A stretch of 62,018 bases of DNA from assembly GCA_011087765.1 (NCBI GenBank), contig JAALLA010000004.1, positions 1 to 62,018 of the forward strand, read 5' to 3'. Source of the stretch: Pirellulaceae bacterium. GTDB lineage: Bacteria > Planctomycetota > Planctomycetia > Pirellulales > Pirellulaceae. The translations under genes and the position numbers were made by a program. Shown piece by piece: positions 44,934-54,578 of the stretch (the first letter of the stretch is position 1; each line of letters starts with the position of its first letter). The notes below the pieces were generated by a model. The model was not told where the DNA came from. It saw nothing but the letters and a program-made list of their open reading frames with translations, and searched no databases.

Positions 44934-47597
44934 TCACTCGCCTGACTTAGCGCCTGACTTAGAAATCGCAGTCTCCGCATCCTCTCCGAGTTCCGTTTGC
45001 CAGTCATGCAGAATCTGGAGCGCGTTCATCGGCGTCAGCGCATTGGCATCAAGTGATTTAATCTTATCGACTAATGGGTGATGAGTTGTCCCAAAGAGCG
45101 TCATTTGAATTGGCCCTGTAGAACCGCCCCCTTGCGAGGTTATCGTTTCACGATTTTGCTCGACCTCACCGCTAGATTCTAACTTTTCTAGAATTTGCTC
45201 TGCCCGGCGATTGACCCAACCAGGCACTCCGGCCAGGCGAGCGACGTGAATTCCATAACTTTTATCTGCGCTTCCGGGAACAATTTTGTGCAGGAATACA
45301 ATCTTCTCTTCCCACTCGCGGACGGCCACATTGAAGTTACTGACACCGCTGAAGTCTTTCTCCAACTCAGTCAACTCGTGATAATGCGTCGCAAACAAGG
45401 AACGGCATCCAATTTGATCGTGCAAATACTCGACAATCGCCCACGCCAGGGAAACGCCGTCGTAGGTACTGGTACCTCGGCCAATCTCATCCAAAATAAC
45501 CAAACTTCGGGAGGACGCTGTGTTTAAAATGCGAGCGGTCTCGGTCATCTCGACCATAAATGTAGATTGTCCTCGCGACAATTCATCACTCGCACCAACT
45601 CTGGCAAAAATCTTATCCACCAATCCCAACTTCGCTTCTTTCGCAGGCACAAAACTCCCGATCTGCCCGAGCAAACTAATCAGCGCCACCTGCCGGATGT
45701 AAGTACTCTTTCCCGCCATGTTGGGACCAGTAATAAGATGGAGCACGCCATGCTCTTCATCGATAACGGTGTCGTTGGGGATGAATGCCCCAAGCGGTTC
45801 GATGATATCGAGCACTGGATGCCGACCTTCAACAATCTTGGTGACACTGTCTTCAACAAATTCTGGACGACAATAACTTTGCTCGACCGCCAACTGAGCC
45901 AAGCCCCCAATCGCGTCGAGGGTCGCAATAATCTGAGCGTTTGACTTAAGCCGGGACGTATGGGCACGCACCAATTGACGCAGATTCTCAAACAGCTTGA
46001 TTTCAAGTTCATCAGCTTTTGAATCGGCTGCTAGTACCTTTTCCTCATACTCCTTCAATTCCGGCGTGATGTATCGCTCGGCATTCTTGAGAGTCTGTTT
46101 GCGTATAAAATCTGCGGGAACTTTGTCTCGATGAGAATGCGTGCACTCAAGGTAGTAGCCAAAAACTTTATTGAACCCAACCTTCAGACTCGGAATTCCC
46201 GTTTCATCACAAATCCGTTGTTGGTAGTTGGCGATCCACTGCTTCCCTCCGGCAGCTAGTTTTCTCAGCTCATCAAGTTCGCTGTCGAACCCCTCCTGAA
46301 TGAACCCCCCATCTTTGATTTGGGCAGGACAAGGATCGACAAGTGCGGCCTCTAGCTCTTCCCGCAAATCGATACATTCGTCGAGTTCCGCCTCAAGCTG
46401 CTGCAACCACAGGGTTTGACAACCGGTTAACTTTGACTTGAGTTGAGGAACCGCAGCTAACGTTTTTGCAATGTAACTGAGATCTCGCGGGGAAGGACGT
46501 CCGGAAGCAACTCTCGCTAACAATCGCTGGAGATCAAAGACTCCCTTCAGGTACTCTCTTAAATCGTCTCGAAGCGCTTGTACGTCACACAACTCACCTA
46601 CCGCATCCTGACGAAAAACAATCTCCTTCAATTCAGTCAACGGATTTGTCAACCAATCGCCGAGTAAGCGACTCCCCATAGGAGTCTTACAACGATCAAT
46701 CACGCCAAACAGTGAACCTTCACGTTGCCCGGTTCGAATGGTCTGGCTAATCTCCAGGCTTCGCCACGTTGCAGAATCAATCTCTACAAAATTTGATTGA
46801 CGGTACGCTTGAATATGATCAAAGTGTTCAAGCGAGGCCTTTTGCGTCTCGCGTAAATATTCCAGAATTCCACCGGCGGCCCCGACAGCAAGTGGGCCAA
46901 ACTCGGCGACCCCAAATCCATCAAGTGAGGCAACCCCCAACTGTTTTTTTAACAACTCCTCGGACGACTGAATTCCAAAACTCCAATCGGGGCGGCGGGT
47001 GATCATGGCATCTGGAAAGAGCTCTTTGTCAAATTCACTAAATCGATCGGGGACGAGAATTTCACTCGCGCCCAACCGAGCTAACAAATCGATCAATTGC
47101 TTTTGCCCAACCGCCGTTACGTAAAATCGTCCTGTCGACGTCTCAGCCCAGGAAACTCCAAACTGGGTCTCACCTTTTTCAATACTGCTTTGTTTTCCCT
47201 TGGCGAACGCCGGTAACACTGCCACAAGGTAATTACTGACTGCTGGATCGAGCAAAGCTTGATCGGTTACCGTACCCGGGGAAACAATCTGAGCAACTTC
47301 CCGTTTGACAAGTCCTTTGGCAGTCTTGGGATCTTCTACCTGATCACAAACCGCGACACGAAAACCCTGCTTAATGAGTTTGCCTAAATAGGAATCGAGT
47401 TGGTGATACGGAAATCCAGCCATCGGGATCGAATTAGATTTATCGCGACTGGTCAGGGTCAGCCCGAGGATCTTGGCGGCGACTTTTGCATCGTCGTGGA
47501 AAAGCTCATAAAAGTCCCCCATGCGAAAAAAAAGCAGTGCATCACCGCAAGCTTTTTTCGCATCGTCAAACTGTTGCATCATCGGAGTTTTAGACAT
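44934..47597 (-). CDS. mutS: DNA mismatch repair protein MutS
   Basis: MutS recognises mismatches and starts repair with MutL. The 887-residue protein has the mismatch-binding domain near its start (GDFYELF, with the Phe-x-Glu in the FRMGDFYELF region), a connector, lever and clamp, and a C-terminal ATPase with Walker A GPNMAGKST (about 623), ILDEIGRGTSTYDG and ATHYHELTE. ATG 47597 (MSKTPMMQQFDDAK) is preferred: the frame continues upstream by 57 residues but without family similarity. No mutL is in the window. It diverges from the tyrosine-kinase gene. Confidence 0.97.
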   Translation of the reverse strand: MSKTPMMQQFDDAKKACGDALLFFRMGDFYELFHDDAKVAAKILGLTLTSRDKSNSIPMAGFPYHQLDSYLGKLIKQGFRVAVCDQVEDPKTAKGLVKREVAQIVSPGTVTDQALLDPAVSNYLVAVLPAFAKGKQSSIEKGETQFGVSWAETSTGRFYVTAVGQKQLIDLLARLGASEILVPDRFSEFDKELFPDAMITRRPDWSFGIQSSEELLKKQLGVASLDGFGVAEFGPLAVGAAGGILEYLRETQKASLEHFDHIQAYRQSNFVEIDSATWRSLEISQTIRTGQREGSLFGVIDRCKTPMGSRLLGDWLTNPLTELKEIVFRQDAVGELCDVQALRDDLREYLKGVFDLQRLLARVASGRPSPRDLSYIAKTLAAVPQLKSKLTGCQTLWLQQLEAELDECIDLREELEAALVDPCPAQIKDGGFIQEGFDSELDELRKLAAGGKQWIANYQQRICDETGIPSLKVGFNKVFGYYLECTHSHRDKVPADFIRKQTLKNAERYITPELKEYEEKVLAADSKADELEIKLFENLRQLVRAHTSRLKSNAQIIATLDAIGGLAQLAVEQSYCRPEFVEDSVTKIVEGRHPVLDIIEPLGAFIPNDTVIDEEHGVLHLITGPNMAGKSTYIRQVALISLLGQIGSFVPAKEAKLGLVDKIFARVGASDELSRGQSTFMVEMTETARILNTASSRSLVILDEIGRGTSTYDGVSLAWAIVEYLHDQIGCRSLFATHYHELTELEKDFSGVSNFNVAVREWEEKIVFLHKIVPGSADKSYGIHVARLAGVPGWVNRRAEQILEKLESSGEVEQNRETITSQGGGSTGPIQMTLFGTTHHPLVDKIKSLDANALTPMNALQILHDWQTELGEDAETAISKSGAKSGE

Positions 47598-47931
47598 AGC
47601 CAAAATGTAACAAGCTTGCCGCGGGCTTTCGAGAGGCAACCACCAATCCACGCTAAATCGGGGGAATATTTCCTGCATAACGGCTCCCCTAATTCCTCTA
47701 ATTGGCAATTTTTCTATTCGAGCCGAACATCGATTAGCTCGCCGTCCATTGCAACTCCAGAGTGTCAATTAAGATTTCGCAACACTGAGGCGGAAACAAA
47801 TCCGGGCTCTCGAGCACGAATGTTTAAAATAACCCCACCAATCCGCACTAAAGTGGGAGGCACGTAACTCCTGAGAACATTCAGTTTCAACAAATCTGGA
47901 CATCCTCAGGATGTAATTGGTTGAGCTAAGC
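47598..47931. other. 334-bp divergent gap between mutS and the tyrosine-kinase gene
   Basis: I see no gene, terminator or convincing promoter pair here. The mutS frame runs open through the left part (to 47768), but the encoded residues are Arg/Cys-rich and unlike MutS. Confidence 0.5.
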
Positions 47932-50460
47932 ATGGATGCTGTCTATACTGAAATTCAGCAGGTAAGTGGCTTTCCTGTTGCTCCTGTTCCCCATCCCTTG
48001 CCAGTTTATATTCGATTCACTCGAATCGTGAACTCGTCTACAAAACGGCGAGTTCTCCATGATGCTACTCCCGGAGAATTGTTCGTGGACTCGAACCCCC
48101 AATCTAACCCCCAGCCAGTGCCTTTCGTTTTCACGTCACCAGATGTTTCGGAAGACTCACCGTTTGATTTCTGGGGGATTCTCAACCGCCGGAAGTGGCT
48201 GGTCTTTCTGGGCTTGGTTACCGGAATGGCACTTGGCGCTATCTACGATGCACAATGCGAGACAATTTATAAAAGTGTCGCAAAAATTAAGATTGAGCCC
48301 AAAGACCCGCTCTACCTGCCCATGTCGCAAAACAGCCGGACAATGTTTCCGATGGCTGCCGACATGGCAATCCGGCACGACCAACTGATTGGCCAGTACA
48401 ATATCGTTCAACGCTGTTTACTTGAAAACAACCTTTCAGCACTCGAGTCGTTTGCAGATTTAGCCAACGATGAAACAATTCCTAATGTCATGAACAATCT
48501 CGTTGTGACACAAAACAAAGACGAACAAGTTCTTTACGAATTGGTTTATTACAGCTCAGAACCCGATGACGCACAGACCATCCTGAACAATTTAATTGCC
48601 ACCTATGAAACCGATCTGGGTGAGCAATATCTCAACGAAAGCACGAAGGTAAGTGATCTTTTAACGTCAATCCACCGAGAATTTAAAGACAATTACAGCG
48701 CCCTTCAAAAACGTCTCGACCAAGCCCATACCGAAGATCAGGCGATCGTAGTTTCCCAGGGAAACATCACTCTGCACCAAGTCAAGGTTAATGAACTAAC
48801 CCGAATCCTCCAGGCAGATCAAAACAAAATTGCATTCCTTGGGAAAGATCTGGAGCGAGCCAAGGAAGCATTGTTGTCGGGTGATCAAGAAATTGAAGAA
48901 ATGGTATGGATCTTCAAAGAACAAAATAAAATTAAAGACGACGGTCGAAGAGAAGAGGCAAGCAACCGGGATATCTTCTTACTCGAAAACAAGATCCGCG
49001 AATTGCAGGCTAATTACCGTCGTCTTGAGCAAATTTACGGCGCAGGCAACAAGGAGCTCAAAGGGCTAAGTCAGGAAATCGAAACCTGGCAAATCTCCCT
49101 GAACAAACTTGTGGCAACCGGAGACGGTGAAAATCGCACGAACATCGAACCGAGCGAAATACTCCAACGCCATATTCGATCTCTAGAGCAGCAAATTTTC
49201 GATCTGCAGGCTTCCATTGAAATCAATCAACGAGCGTTAATTGAACACTCTACCGAGGCAGGGAGGATTGCCTCAGTTCAACGAAAAATCGAAAACATCA
49301 ACACTCAAATGGACGATGTTCGTGACTTTCTAAAGATTGCCGAAAAGAAACTAATTGAAATTGACTCTGGTGATAACAAGGCTGGCCAAGAGGGTTTCCG
49401 TTTTCAAAAACTTCAAAACGCAACTTACGGTGAAGAAGTTTGGCCGATACTTTTAGTTATCCTTGGAATCGGCGGCCTGCTGGGTAGCCTAACAGGGTTT
49501 GGCCTGGGCTGTTTAGTAGAACTGGCAGATAAAACATTCCACAATCCAGACGAAGTCATGAAGAAACTGAACGTGCCACTGATCGGACACGTCCCAGTCA
49601 TTGCCCAAAACAAACGCTATTTGGTCGAAAATTCATCCATCGATCCTGTCGTTTGTACCTACCACCGTCCAAAGTCGCAGGTGGCTGAAGCTTTTCGAGC
49701 CGTGCGAACCTCACTCTACTTCAACACGCAAGGCAAGAATCACTCGATCATTCAAATCACAAGTCCGACACCCGGTGACGGTAAGTCCACGCTGGCTGCC
49801 AACCTCGCTGTTTCAATCGCTCAATCCGGGAAGCGCGTTCTGCTAGTCGACGCAGACATGAGGCGACCTCGGCAACACGTAACTTTTGGAATTGAATCCT
49901 CGCTTGGATTCGCAACTGTTCTCAGTGGACAGTCTGAATGGCGAGATTCATTAACCGAAAGTGTCGAAGTCGATGGATTGACGCTCATGCCCTGTGGCTC
50001 GCGTCCAAACAATCCAGCCGAACTGAGTACTTCACCTCACATCGATGTTCTATTTGAAGAAATGCGAGAGGAATTTGACTTTGTGATCATCGACACGCCA
50101 CCTTTACTGGCTGTTACCGATCCAAGCCCGATCGCGGCCCGCGTTGACGGCGTAGTACTCTGCCTTCGAATCAAGAAGAACGTACGAGTAAGTGCCGAAC
50201 GAGCTACCGAAATGCTGACGAATCTAGGAGCACACTGCATCGGATTGGTGGTCAACGGCGTTGGAGCCCAATCTGGTTATGGTAGCCAGTACACCTATGG
50301 AGCCTATCGAGCAGGATACTCCTATAACGGTTATGGATACGGCTATGGCTACGGAACCGGCGGTGGAAAATACTACGATGAAGATAAAAAAGGCCGTCGA
50401 TTTGAACCTGAATCAAATCAACTGCAACGAATTGAATCGGCCGACCAAACGAGTGTTTAA
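47932..50460 (+). CDS. Polysaccharide co-polymerase/tyrosine autokinase (Wzc-like)
   Basis: The 842-residue inner-membrane protein controls exopolysaccharide chain length and export. A Wzz-type domain starts with TM1 (residues about 85-105, KWLVFLGLVTGMALGAI), then a long coiled-coil extracytoplasmic region and a second TM near 505. The BY-kinase domain has Walker A TSPTPGDGKSTLAAN (about 610), Walker A' VLLVDADMRRP and Walker B FVIIDTPPLLA. The C-terminal tail is Tyr/Gly-rich (SQYTYGAYRAGYSYNGY, then repeated Gly-Tyr), a likely autophosphorylation cluster. The start may be ATG 47932 or a GTG near 48085, because the first 50 residues are unlike the family. Confidence 0.94.
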   Translation: MDAVYTEIQQVSGFPVAPVPHPLPVYIRFTRIVNSSTKRRVLHDATPGELFVDSNPQSNPQPVPFVFTSPDVSEDSPFDFWGILNRRKWLVFLGLVTGMALGAIYDAQCETIYKSVAKIKIEPKDPLYLPMSQNSRTMFPMAADMAIRHDQLIGQYNIVQRCLLENNLSALESFADLANDETIPNVMNNLVVTQNKDEQVLYELVYYSSEPDDAQTILNNLIATYETDLGEQYLNESTKVSDLLTSIHREFKDNYSALQKRLDQAHTEDQAIVVSQGNITLHQVKVNELTRILQADQNKIAFLGKDLERAKEALLSGDQEIEEMVWIFKEQNKIKDDGRREEASNRDIFLLENKIRELQANYRRLEQIYGAGNKELKGLSQEIETWQISLNKLVATGDGENRTNIEPSEILQRHIRSLEQQIFDLQASIEINQRALIEHSTEAGRIASVQRKIENINTQMDDVRDFLKIAEKKLIEIDSGDNKAGQEGFRFQKLQNATYGEEVWPILLVILGIGGLLGSLTGFGLGCLVELADKTFHNPDEVMKKLNVPLIGHVPVIAQNKRYLVENSSIDPVVCTYHRPKSQVAEAFRAVRTSLYFNTQGKNHSIIQITSPTPGDGKSTLAANLAVSIAQSGKRVLLVDADMRRPRQHVTFGIESSLGFATVLSGQSEWRDSLTESVEVDGLTLMPCGSRPNNPAELSTSPHIDVLFEEMREEFDFVIIDTPPLLAVTDPSPIAARVDGVVLCLRIKKNVRVSAERATEMLTNLGAHCIGLVVNGVGAQSGYGSQYTYGAYRAGYSYNGYGYGYGYGTGGGKYYDEDKKGRRFEPESNQLQRIESADQTSV

Positions 50461-50548
50461 AGTTCAAGTGCCTGCTTGAATCGGTGCCATTCTTGATTTT
50501 CCCCGATGGGAATGCGCGACTCGCGTTGTCCTTCCGCATTCCGCTGAT

Positions 50549-50571
50549 CTAGCTGGAAACCGTCCAGCTAG
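50549..50571 (+). terminator. Hairpin after the tyrosine-kinase gene
   Basis: CTAGCTGGA (50549-50557) pairs with TCCAGCTAG (50563-50571) in a perfect 9-bp stem with a 5-nt loop. No T-run follows (CACCTTGACC), so it could be a weak terminator or a processing stem. Confidence 0.4.
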
Positions 50572-50656
50572 CACCTTGACCTGACCTGTAACGTAACGCC
50601 TCGCTTTGCTAATCTCCTCCAAAGCACGGGAATCACGCCAGTTCGGGGATATTTAA

Positions 50657-51466
50657 ATGCCAATCAAAACGGCTTCGCAAACAAAAAAAAACGTCGTGAC
50701 CTTTGCGCTTCTTGCTGCGTCGCTGGGAATGTGTGTGAGTTTAACCGGATGCGCCGAGGGAAGACTATGGCGAACGGGGCAGTACGTTCCCTGGGCCCAA
50801 AACAAATGGATTGAGGAGGAGAAAATTGCGGATACTCTGTTTGTGAAAAAGCGGGAAATGCGTGAGCAGGTTGAGTTTGCAATCAATGGAACCCAACAAG
50901 ACCAGCAAAATGCGGCAAAATTCTTGGCCGAAATCGTACGCCGTGACTCCATTCTCTTGCACAGAATTTATGCGGTGAAACTGCTGGGGCAACTTGATTG
51001 TCCAGCCTCGCTCAAAGCGCTCCAAGAAGCCACCGAGGATTCCAATTCTGAAATCAGAATCGCAGCGATTGGGTCGCTTGAACAATTGCCTGCCGATAAC
51101 TCTCTCCCTCGGCTGCAAGAGATATTAATGGATGACACGAACACCGACGTGCGACTTGCTGCTGCTCGAGCAATTGGTGAATTTTCCGGCGAGCAGGCAA
51201 TCACTGCCGTTGCAGTTGCCTTAGACGACCAAGATCCCGCTCTACAGCGAAGAGTCATGCAGTCGTTGGAGAAGATTTCAGGTGAACCGCTGGGGATCGA
51301 TCTAGTAGCTTGGGAAAAGTATGTAAAAGCCACCACCAGCGACAGCATTAGCCCCACTCTTAAATCCCGCTCCCCGATCGACGACTATCTAAAAGGTGAT
51401 GCACCGACGAGATCAGGCGACAACTCGTTTCAACCCAAAGCTGATAAAAGCTGGCAGACTCCGTAA
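50657..51466 (+). CDS. HEAT-repeat lipoprotein
   Basis: The 269-residue protein has a lipoprotein signal (LTGC, near residue 31). Residues about 85-220 hold several HEAT/PBS-lyase-like repeats (for example HRIYAVKLLGQLDCPAS, SEIRIAAIGSLEQLPAD, DVRLAAARAIGEFSGEQ, LQRRVMQSLEKISGE). Such superhelices bind other proteins. The tail after 225 is hydrophilic and likely disordered. The start is ATG 50657. It is 196 bp after the tyrosine-kinase gene, so a link to envelope assembly is possible, though not supported by any domain. Confidence 0.88.
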   Translation: MPIKTASQTKKNVVTFALLAASLGMCVSLTGCAEGRLWRTGQYVPWAQNKWIEEEKIADTLFVKKREMREQVEFAINGTQQDQQNAAKFLAEIVRRDSILLHRIYAVKLLGQLDCPASLKALQEATEDSNSEIRIAAIGSLEQLPADNSLPRLQEILMDDTNTDVRLAAARAIGEFSGEQAITAVAVALDDQDPALQRRVMQSLEKISGEPLGIDLVAWEKYVKATTSDSISPTLKSRSPIDDYLKGDAPTRSGDNSFQPKADKSWQTP

Positions 51467-51696
51467 GGCCACTTCAACGCGGTTTGCCCTGACGACACCC
51501 CATTTCAATCCCCTTCTTTTCGGTCGACTGTATCAATTCTCCAGTCTACCTGCGCGGATTGAACAAGAAATTCACCGACTGGTGTGCTTGCTTGACCTAT
51601 TAAATGCCGATAAAACATAACAGTCACCCAATTATGTTTTGAAAAGTTCTGCATGGCCCCACCATCGCGTCCGGTTTGCTCGAAAGCCCGTGTTTG

Positions 51697-52626
51697 ATGT
51701 CGTTACCTAAAAAGCACAAATCGTTTTTTTCTTTTGTTGATGCCGGTGTAAAATTGGTGAAAGCATCAGATGCGGACGCATTGCTTGTTTTAATGGAAAA
51801 ACAAACTGATTGGGCGAGGTTAAAACGGAAGTCGGTAAATCAGGTCTTGATTATTGCGACCCACGATGAGGCGATTCATGCCGCTGCAACAGAAGCCGAG
51901 ATCCATTCGATCCATCTCGAGATGCCCGAAGTTTCGGTCCAAAATCAGCTCACACAGGCTGTCTTAGCGAGTGTCGCATCGGAAAAGGTAAAACCGGGGT
52001 CGACGGTGGTTGCAATCTACAGCGGCTTTGACACCGAAGATATCGACACGATTTCGGTATTAAAATTAACGGAACGTCTTGGACGTTTAACCGCCCGTGA
52101 TTTGCGGAAACTGGAGACAAAAGTACCACTCGATACCCTCAAAGCAGTAGTCGACCTCGCCGTCGCCATCGGCCGCGAGGGACGGGAAGGCAAGGCGGTT
52201 GGTACCATGTTTATCGTGGGCGACCATCGGAAAGTTCTCGACGAAAGTAGACCTGCGGGATTCGACCTCGTCAAAGGTTATACACGAAAAGAACGAAACA
52301 TCTTCGACGGGAAAGTCCGGGAAGGTATCAAAGAAATTGCTCAGCTAGATGGAATGTTTGTCATCTCTTCCGACGGCACCGTCGAGGGAAGCTCACGAAT
52401 CATCGACACCTCGCCAGTCGAAATTACAATGACAAAAGGACTGGGTTCAAGGCACTTCTCGGGAGCGGCGATCAGCAAGAATACCAAGGCGATTGCTGTG
52501 ATCGTCAGCCAGACCAATGGCACGGTCAGAATCTTCCAAAATGGTGAAGTAGTTCTCCGAATTGAACCACTTCAGCGAGCCATGAAGTGGAAAGATCTTG
52601 ATAGTGATCACCCCGACACCGACTAA
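51697..52626 (+). CDS. Diadenylate cyclase, archaeal DacZ-like (DisA_N domain)
   Basis: The 309-residue protein (ATG 51697; a TTG at 51676 is in frame) makes c-di-AMP from two ATP if active. The N-terminal part (about 1-130) looks like a pyruvate-kinase C-terminal type fold, the layout I recall for archaeal DacZ. The DAC domain (about 135-285) has GTMFIVGDH, the DGA-type motif as DGM (about 217), and the RHR-type motif as GLGSRHFSGAAIS (about 250). DacZ proteins also vary here. No transmembrane helix is present, unlike CdaA. The end overlaps nnrE convergently by 4 bp. I am sure of the domain, less of the activity. Confidence 0.85.
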   Translation: MSLPKKHKSFFSFVDAGVKLVKASDADALLVLMEKQTDWARLKRKSVNQVLIIATHDEAIHAAATEAEIHSIHLEMPEVSVQNQLTQAVLASVASEKVKPGSTVVAIYSGFDTEDIDTISVLKLTERLGRLTARDLRKLETKVPLDTLKAVVDLAVAIGREGREGKAVGTMFIVGDHRKVLDESRPAGFDLVKGYTRKERNIFDGKVREGIKEIAQLDGMFVISSDGTVEGSSRIIDTSPVEITMTKGLGSRHFSGAAISKNTKAIAVIVSQTNGTVRIFQNGEVVLRIEPLQRAMKWKDLDSDHPDTD

Positions 52627-53333
52627 TCAACTGTTTCCGTGTCGATCTGTTTTAAAGACGCCAAATCCACTGGAACACCGATTCCAACGACAACTACGGT
52701 GCCGGTGAACTGATGAGCGATGGCATTTTCGAATCCCATTTTCTCATCCACCATCGTGCAAGTCACATCGGCTCGAAAGGTTGGCTCTGATGCCTCGCCA
52801 GAATCGCAATCGAGCCCCGTTGGAATATCGACCGCCAGTTTATTGACGGCCAAGTGATTAGCGGCAGAGATCGCCTTCGCGATTGGCGGCCGCAAAACTC
52901 CTCTGGCTCCGGTTCCCAGTAATGCGTCCACGACCCAGTTTGTCGACTGCGTCCCAAACTCCGAAAATTTCTGGATCGTCTCCGCCTCACTCCATTCAGG
53001 ATCGAACGGTTCAATTTCAGTACCCAGTTGGAGCAAGACCTCCAAATTTACCCTGGCATCCCCGGTGTACTTTGCAATCTCTTGAAAAAGCATCACTCTT
53101 ACTCTGCAGTTTGCCAATGTGAGGTGTCGAGCAATAACAAATCCATCTCCTCCGTTATTTCCGGGTCCGCACAAAACCAGAACTGATGGCTCTCGGTGCT
53201 TGTCCGCCAACGGCCAATTCAATAAACACTCAGCGCACGATCTTCCCGCATTCTCCATCAAAATTAAACTCGGAACCCCAAGCTCATTTACTGCAATTTC
53301 ATCGACCCTCCGACTCATCTCACGATCTAACAC
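52623..53333 (-). CDS. nnrE: NAD(P)H-hydrate epimerase
   Basis: NnrE repairs damaged NAD(P)H by epimerising the R and S hydrates. The 236-residue YjeF_N protein has GPGNNGGDGFVIARHL (about residues 55-70), the family's nucleotide loop, then LLGTGARGVLRPPI and VDIPTGLDCDSG, which hold the metal and catalytic Asp. The dehydratase half (NnrD) is not fused. The start is GTG 53333, supported by a Shine-Dalgarno AGGAG (53340-53344) with 6-bp spacing; the next ATG (53318) would have no such site. Confidence 0.93.
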   Translation of the reverse strand: MLDREMSRRVDEIAVNELGVPSLILMENAGRSCAECLLNWPLADKHREPSVLVLCGPGNNGGDGFVIARHLTLANCRVRVMLFQEIAKYTGDARVNLEVLLQLGTEIEPFDPEWSEAETIQKFSEFGTQSTNWVVDALLGTGARGVLRPPIAKAISAANHLAVNKLAVDIPTGLDCDSGEASEPTFRADVTCTMVDEKMGFENAIAHQFTGTVVVVGIGVPVDLASLKQIDTETVD

Positions 53334-53339
53334 GCTGCT

Positions 53340-53344
53340 CTCCT
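53340..53344 (-). promoter_or_regulatory. Ribosome-binding site of nnrE
   Basis: AGGAG on the minus strand lies 6 bp before GTG 53333 and decides this start over the ATG five codons on. Confidence 0.65.
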
Positions 53345-53574
53345 GTATTGAATACCATCCGTCATCTAGACCATCTTTTACGACTTACTTACGCAACCAT
53401 CAAACCAAAAAACGGAACTGAAAAATTTACTGCAATCGGTTGGATAAATCTCTTGAATTTTTGCTAGCATGGTAGACTGATTGATAAACACTCATCAAAC
53501 TGACTGTCGGTTAATCGAAAGTTCGTTGCGGGCACTCTAAACTCAAACGTATTACCAGACAAAGCATTCATCCA

Positions 53575-53787
53575 ATGCCAATATATGAATTTATTTGTCT
53601 GAGTTGCAACTCGGAGCTCGAGCTCTTGGTAAGGAGTGGTACCCAGCCAAACTGCCCGGAATGCGAAAGTGGAATACTCGAAAAGCAGTTAAGTGTAATT
53701 TCATCCACAACGACAACCCAAAAAAGCACCGCCCCTCCGTCCTGCGCACAACCACGTTGCTGCGGCGGTGGCTGCCGGCCAAACTAG
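53575..53787 (+). CDS. FmdB-family zinc-ribbon protein
   Basis: The 70-residue protein starts MPIYEFICLSCNSELELLV, the FmdB signature, with Cys pairs at CLSC and CPEC that bind zinc. The tail is Ser/Thr-rich and ends CCGGGC. FmdB was named as a regulator in methylotrophs, but most members have no proven role. It stands alone, upstream of the DUF1080 gene. Confidence 0.9.
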   Translation: MPIYEFICLSCNSELELLVRSGTQPNCPECESGILEKQLSVISSTTTTQKSTAPPSCAQPRCCGGGCRPN

Positions 53788-53906
53788 CTAAATCAACACC
53801 GATTAATTATCCGCAGTAGAAATTCAATTCGCGTGTTACCCTGCACGAATCCACGCCTAAGACACTCTAACCATTTACTAAACACCTAACACAAAGAGAC
53901 TCCAAC

Positions 53907-54530
53907 ATGCGTTACCTGATTTTCGCGTTACTATTTGCCTTGCTTCCAGCCAATCTTGTTTCAGCACAAAACCAATGGCAGACCATGTTCAATGGAAAAA
54001 ATCTCGATGGTTGGCAAATCAACGAAAGCCCTGATTCATTCAAGGTCGAAGACGGCTGCCTGGTCGTTGAGGGACCCCGCGGACATGCGTTCTACACCGG
54101 CAAAGATGCAAAAGCTGCTGAGAAGATCACTGACTTTCATTTCAAAGCAAAAGTCCAAACCATGCCGGGCGCGAACTCCGGGATTTATTTCCACACAAAG
54201 TTTCTCAAGAGCGGCTGGCCTAACCGCGGCTACGAGGCACAGGTCAACAACACGCAATCCGATAAGAAAAAAACCGGTGGACTGTACAACGTTAAAGATA
54301 ATTTCAAAGCACCCGTCAAAGACAACGAGTGGTTCGATTATGACATCCTTGTAAAAGGCAAACACATTGTTGTTAAAATCAATGGTGAAACCATCTCGGA
54401 TTACACCGAACCCGACAATCTCGACCGTCCAGAAAGACAACTATCAAGTGGAACGTTTGCTATTCAGGCACACGATCCTGGCAGTAAAGTTCTTTACAAA
54501 GATTTGAAATTTAAAGATCTTTCAAAATAA
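53907..54530 (+). CDS. Secreted DUF1080 protein (3-keto-disaccharide hydrolase family)
   Basis: The 207-residue protein has a signal peptide (about 1-21, cleavage near SAQNQ). The mature part is a jelly-roll: MFNGKNLDGWQI at its start, then GANSGIYFHTKF and GYEAQVNNTQSDKKKTGGLY, which are the family's conserved strands. DUF1080 proteins are abundant in planctomycetes; recent work links the fold to 3-keto-glycoside hydrolysis. A Gfo/Idh gene about 1.4 kb away could form the oxidising partner, which is inference. There is a good ribosome site (AAAGAG) upstream. Confidence 0.93.
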   Translation: MRYLIFALLFALLPANLVSAQNQWQTMFNGKNLDGWQINESPDSFKVEDGCLVVEGPRGHAFYTGKDAKAAEKITDFHFKAKVQTMPGANSGIYFHTKFLKSGWPNRGYEAQVNNTQSDKKKTGGLYNVKDNFKAPVKDNEWFDYDILVKGKHIVVKINGETISDYTEPDNLDRPERQLSSGTFAIQAHDPGSKVLYKDLKFKDLSK

Positions 54531-54578
54531 CCGAACTCCAATCGTCGGTTGACATTTCTTGATCTTCGGCTGAGCGGG

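Noticed and set aside
47598-47768. N-terminal extension of mutS by 57 residues
   Set aside because: The frame is open, but the residues are Arg/Cys-rich and do not match MutS; ATG 47597 gives the standard start.
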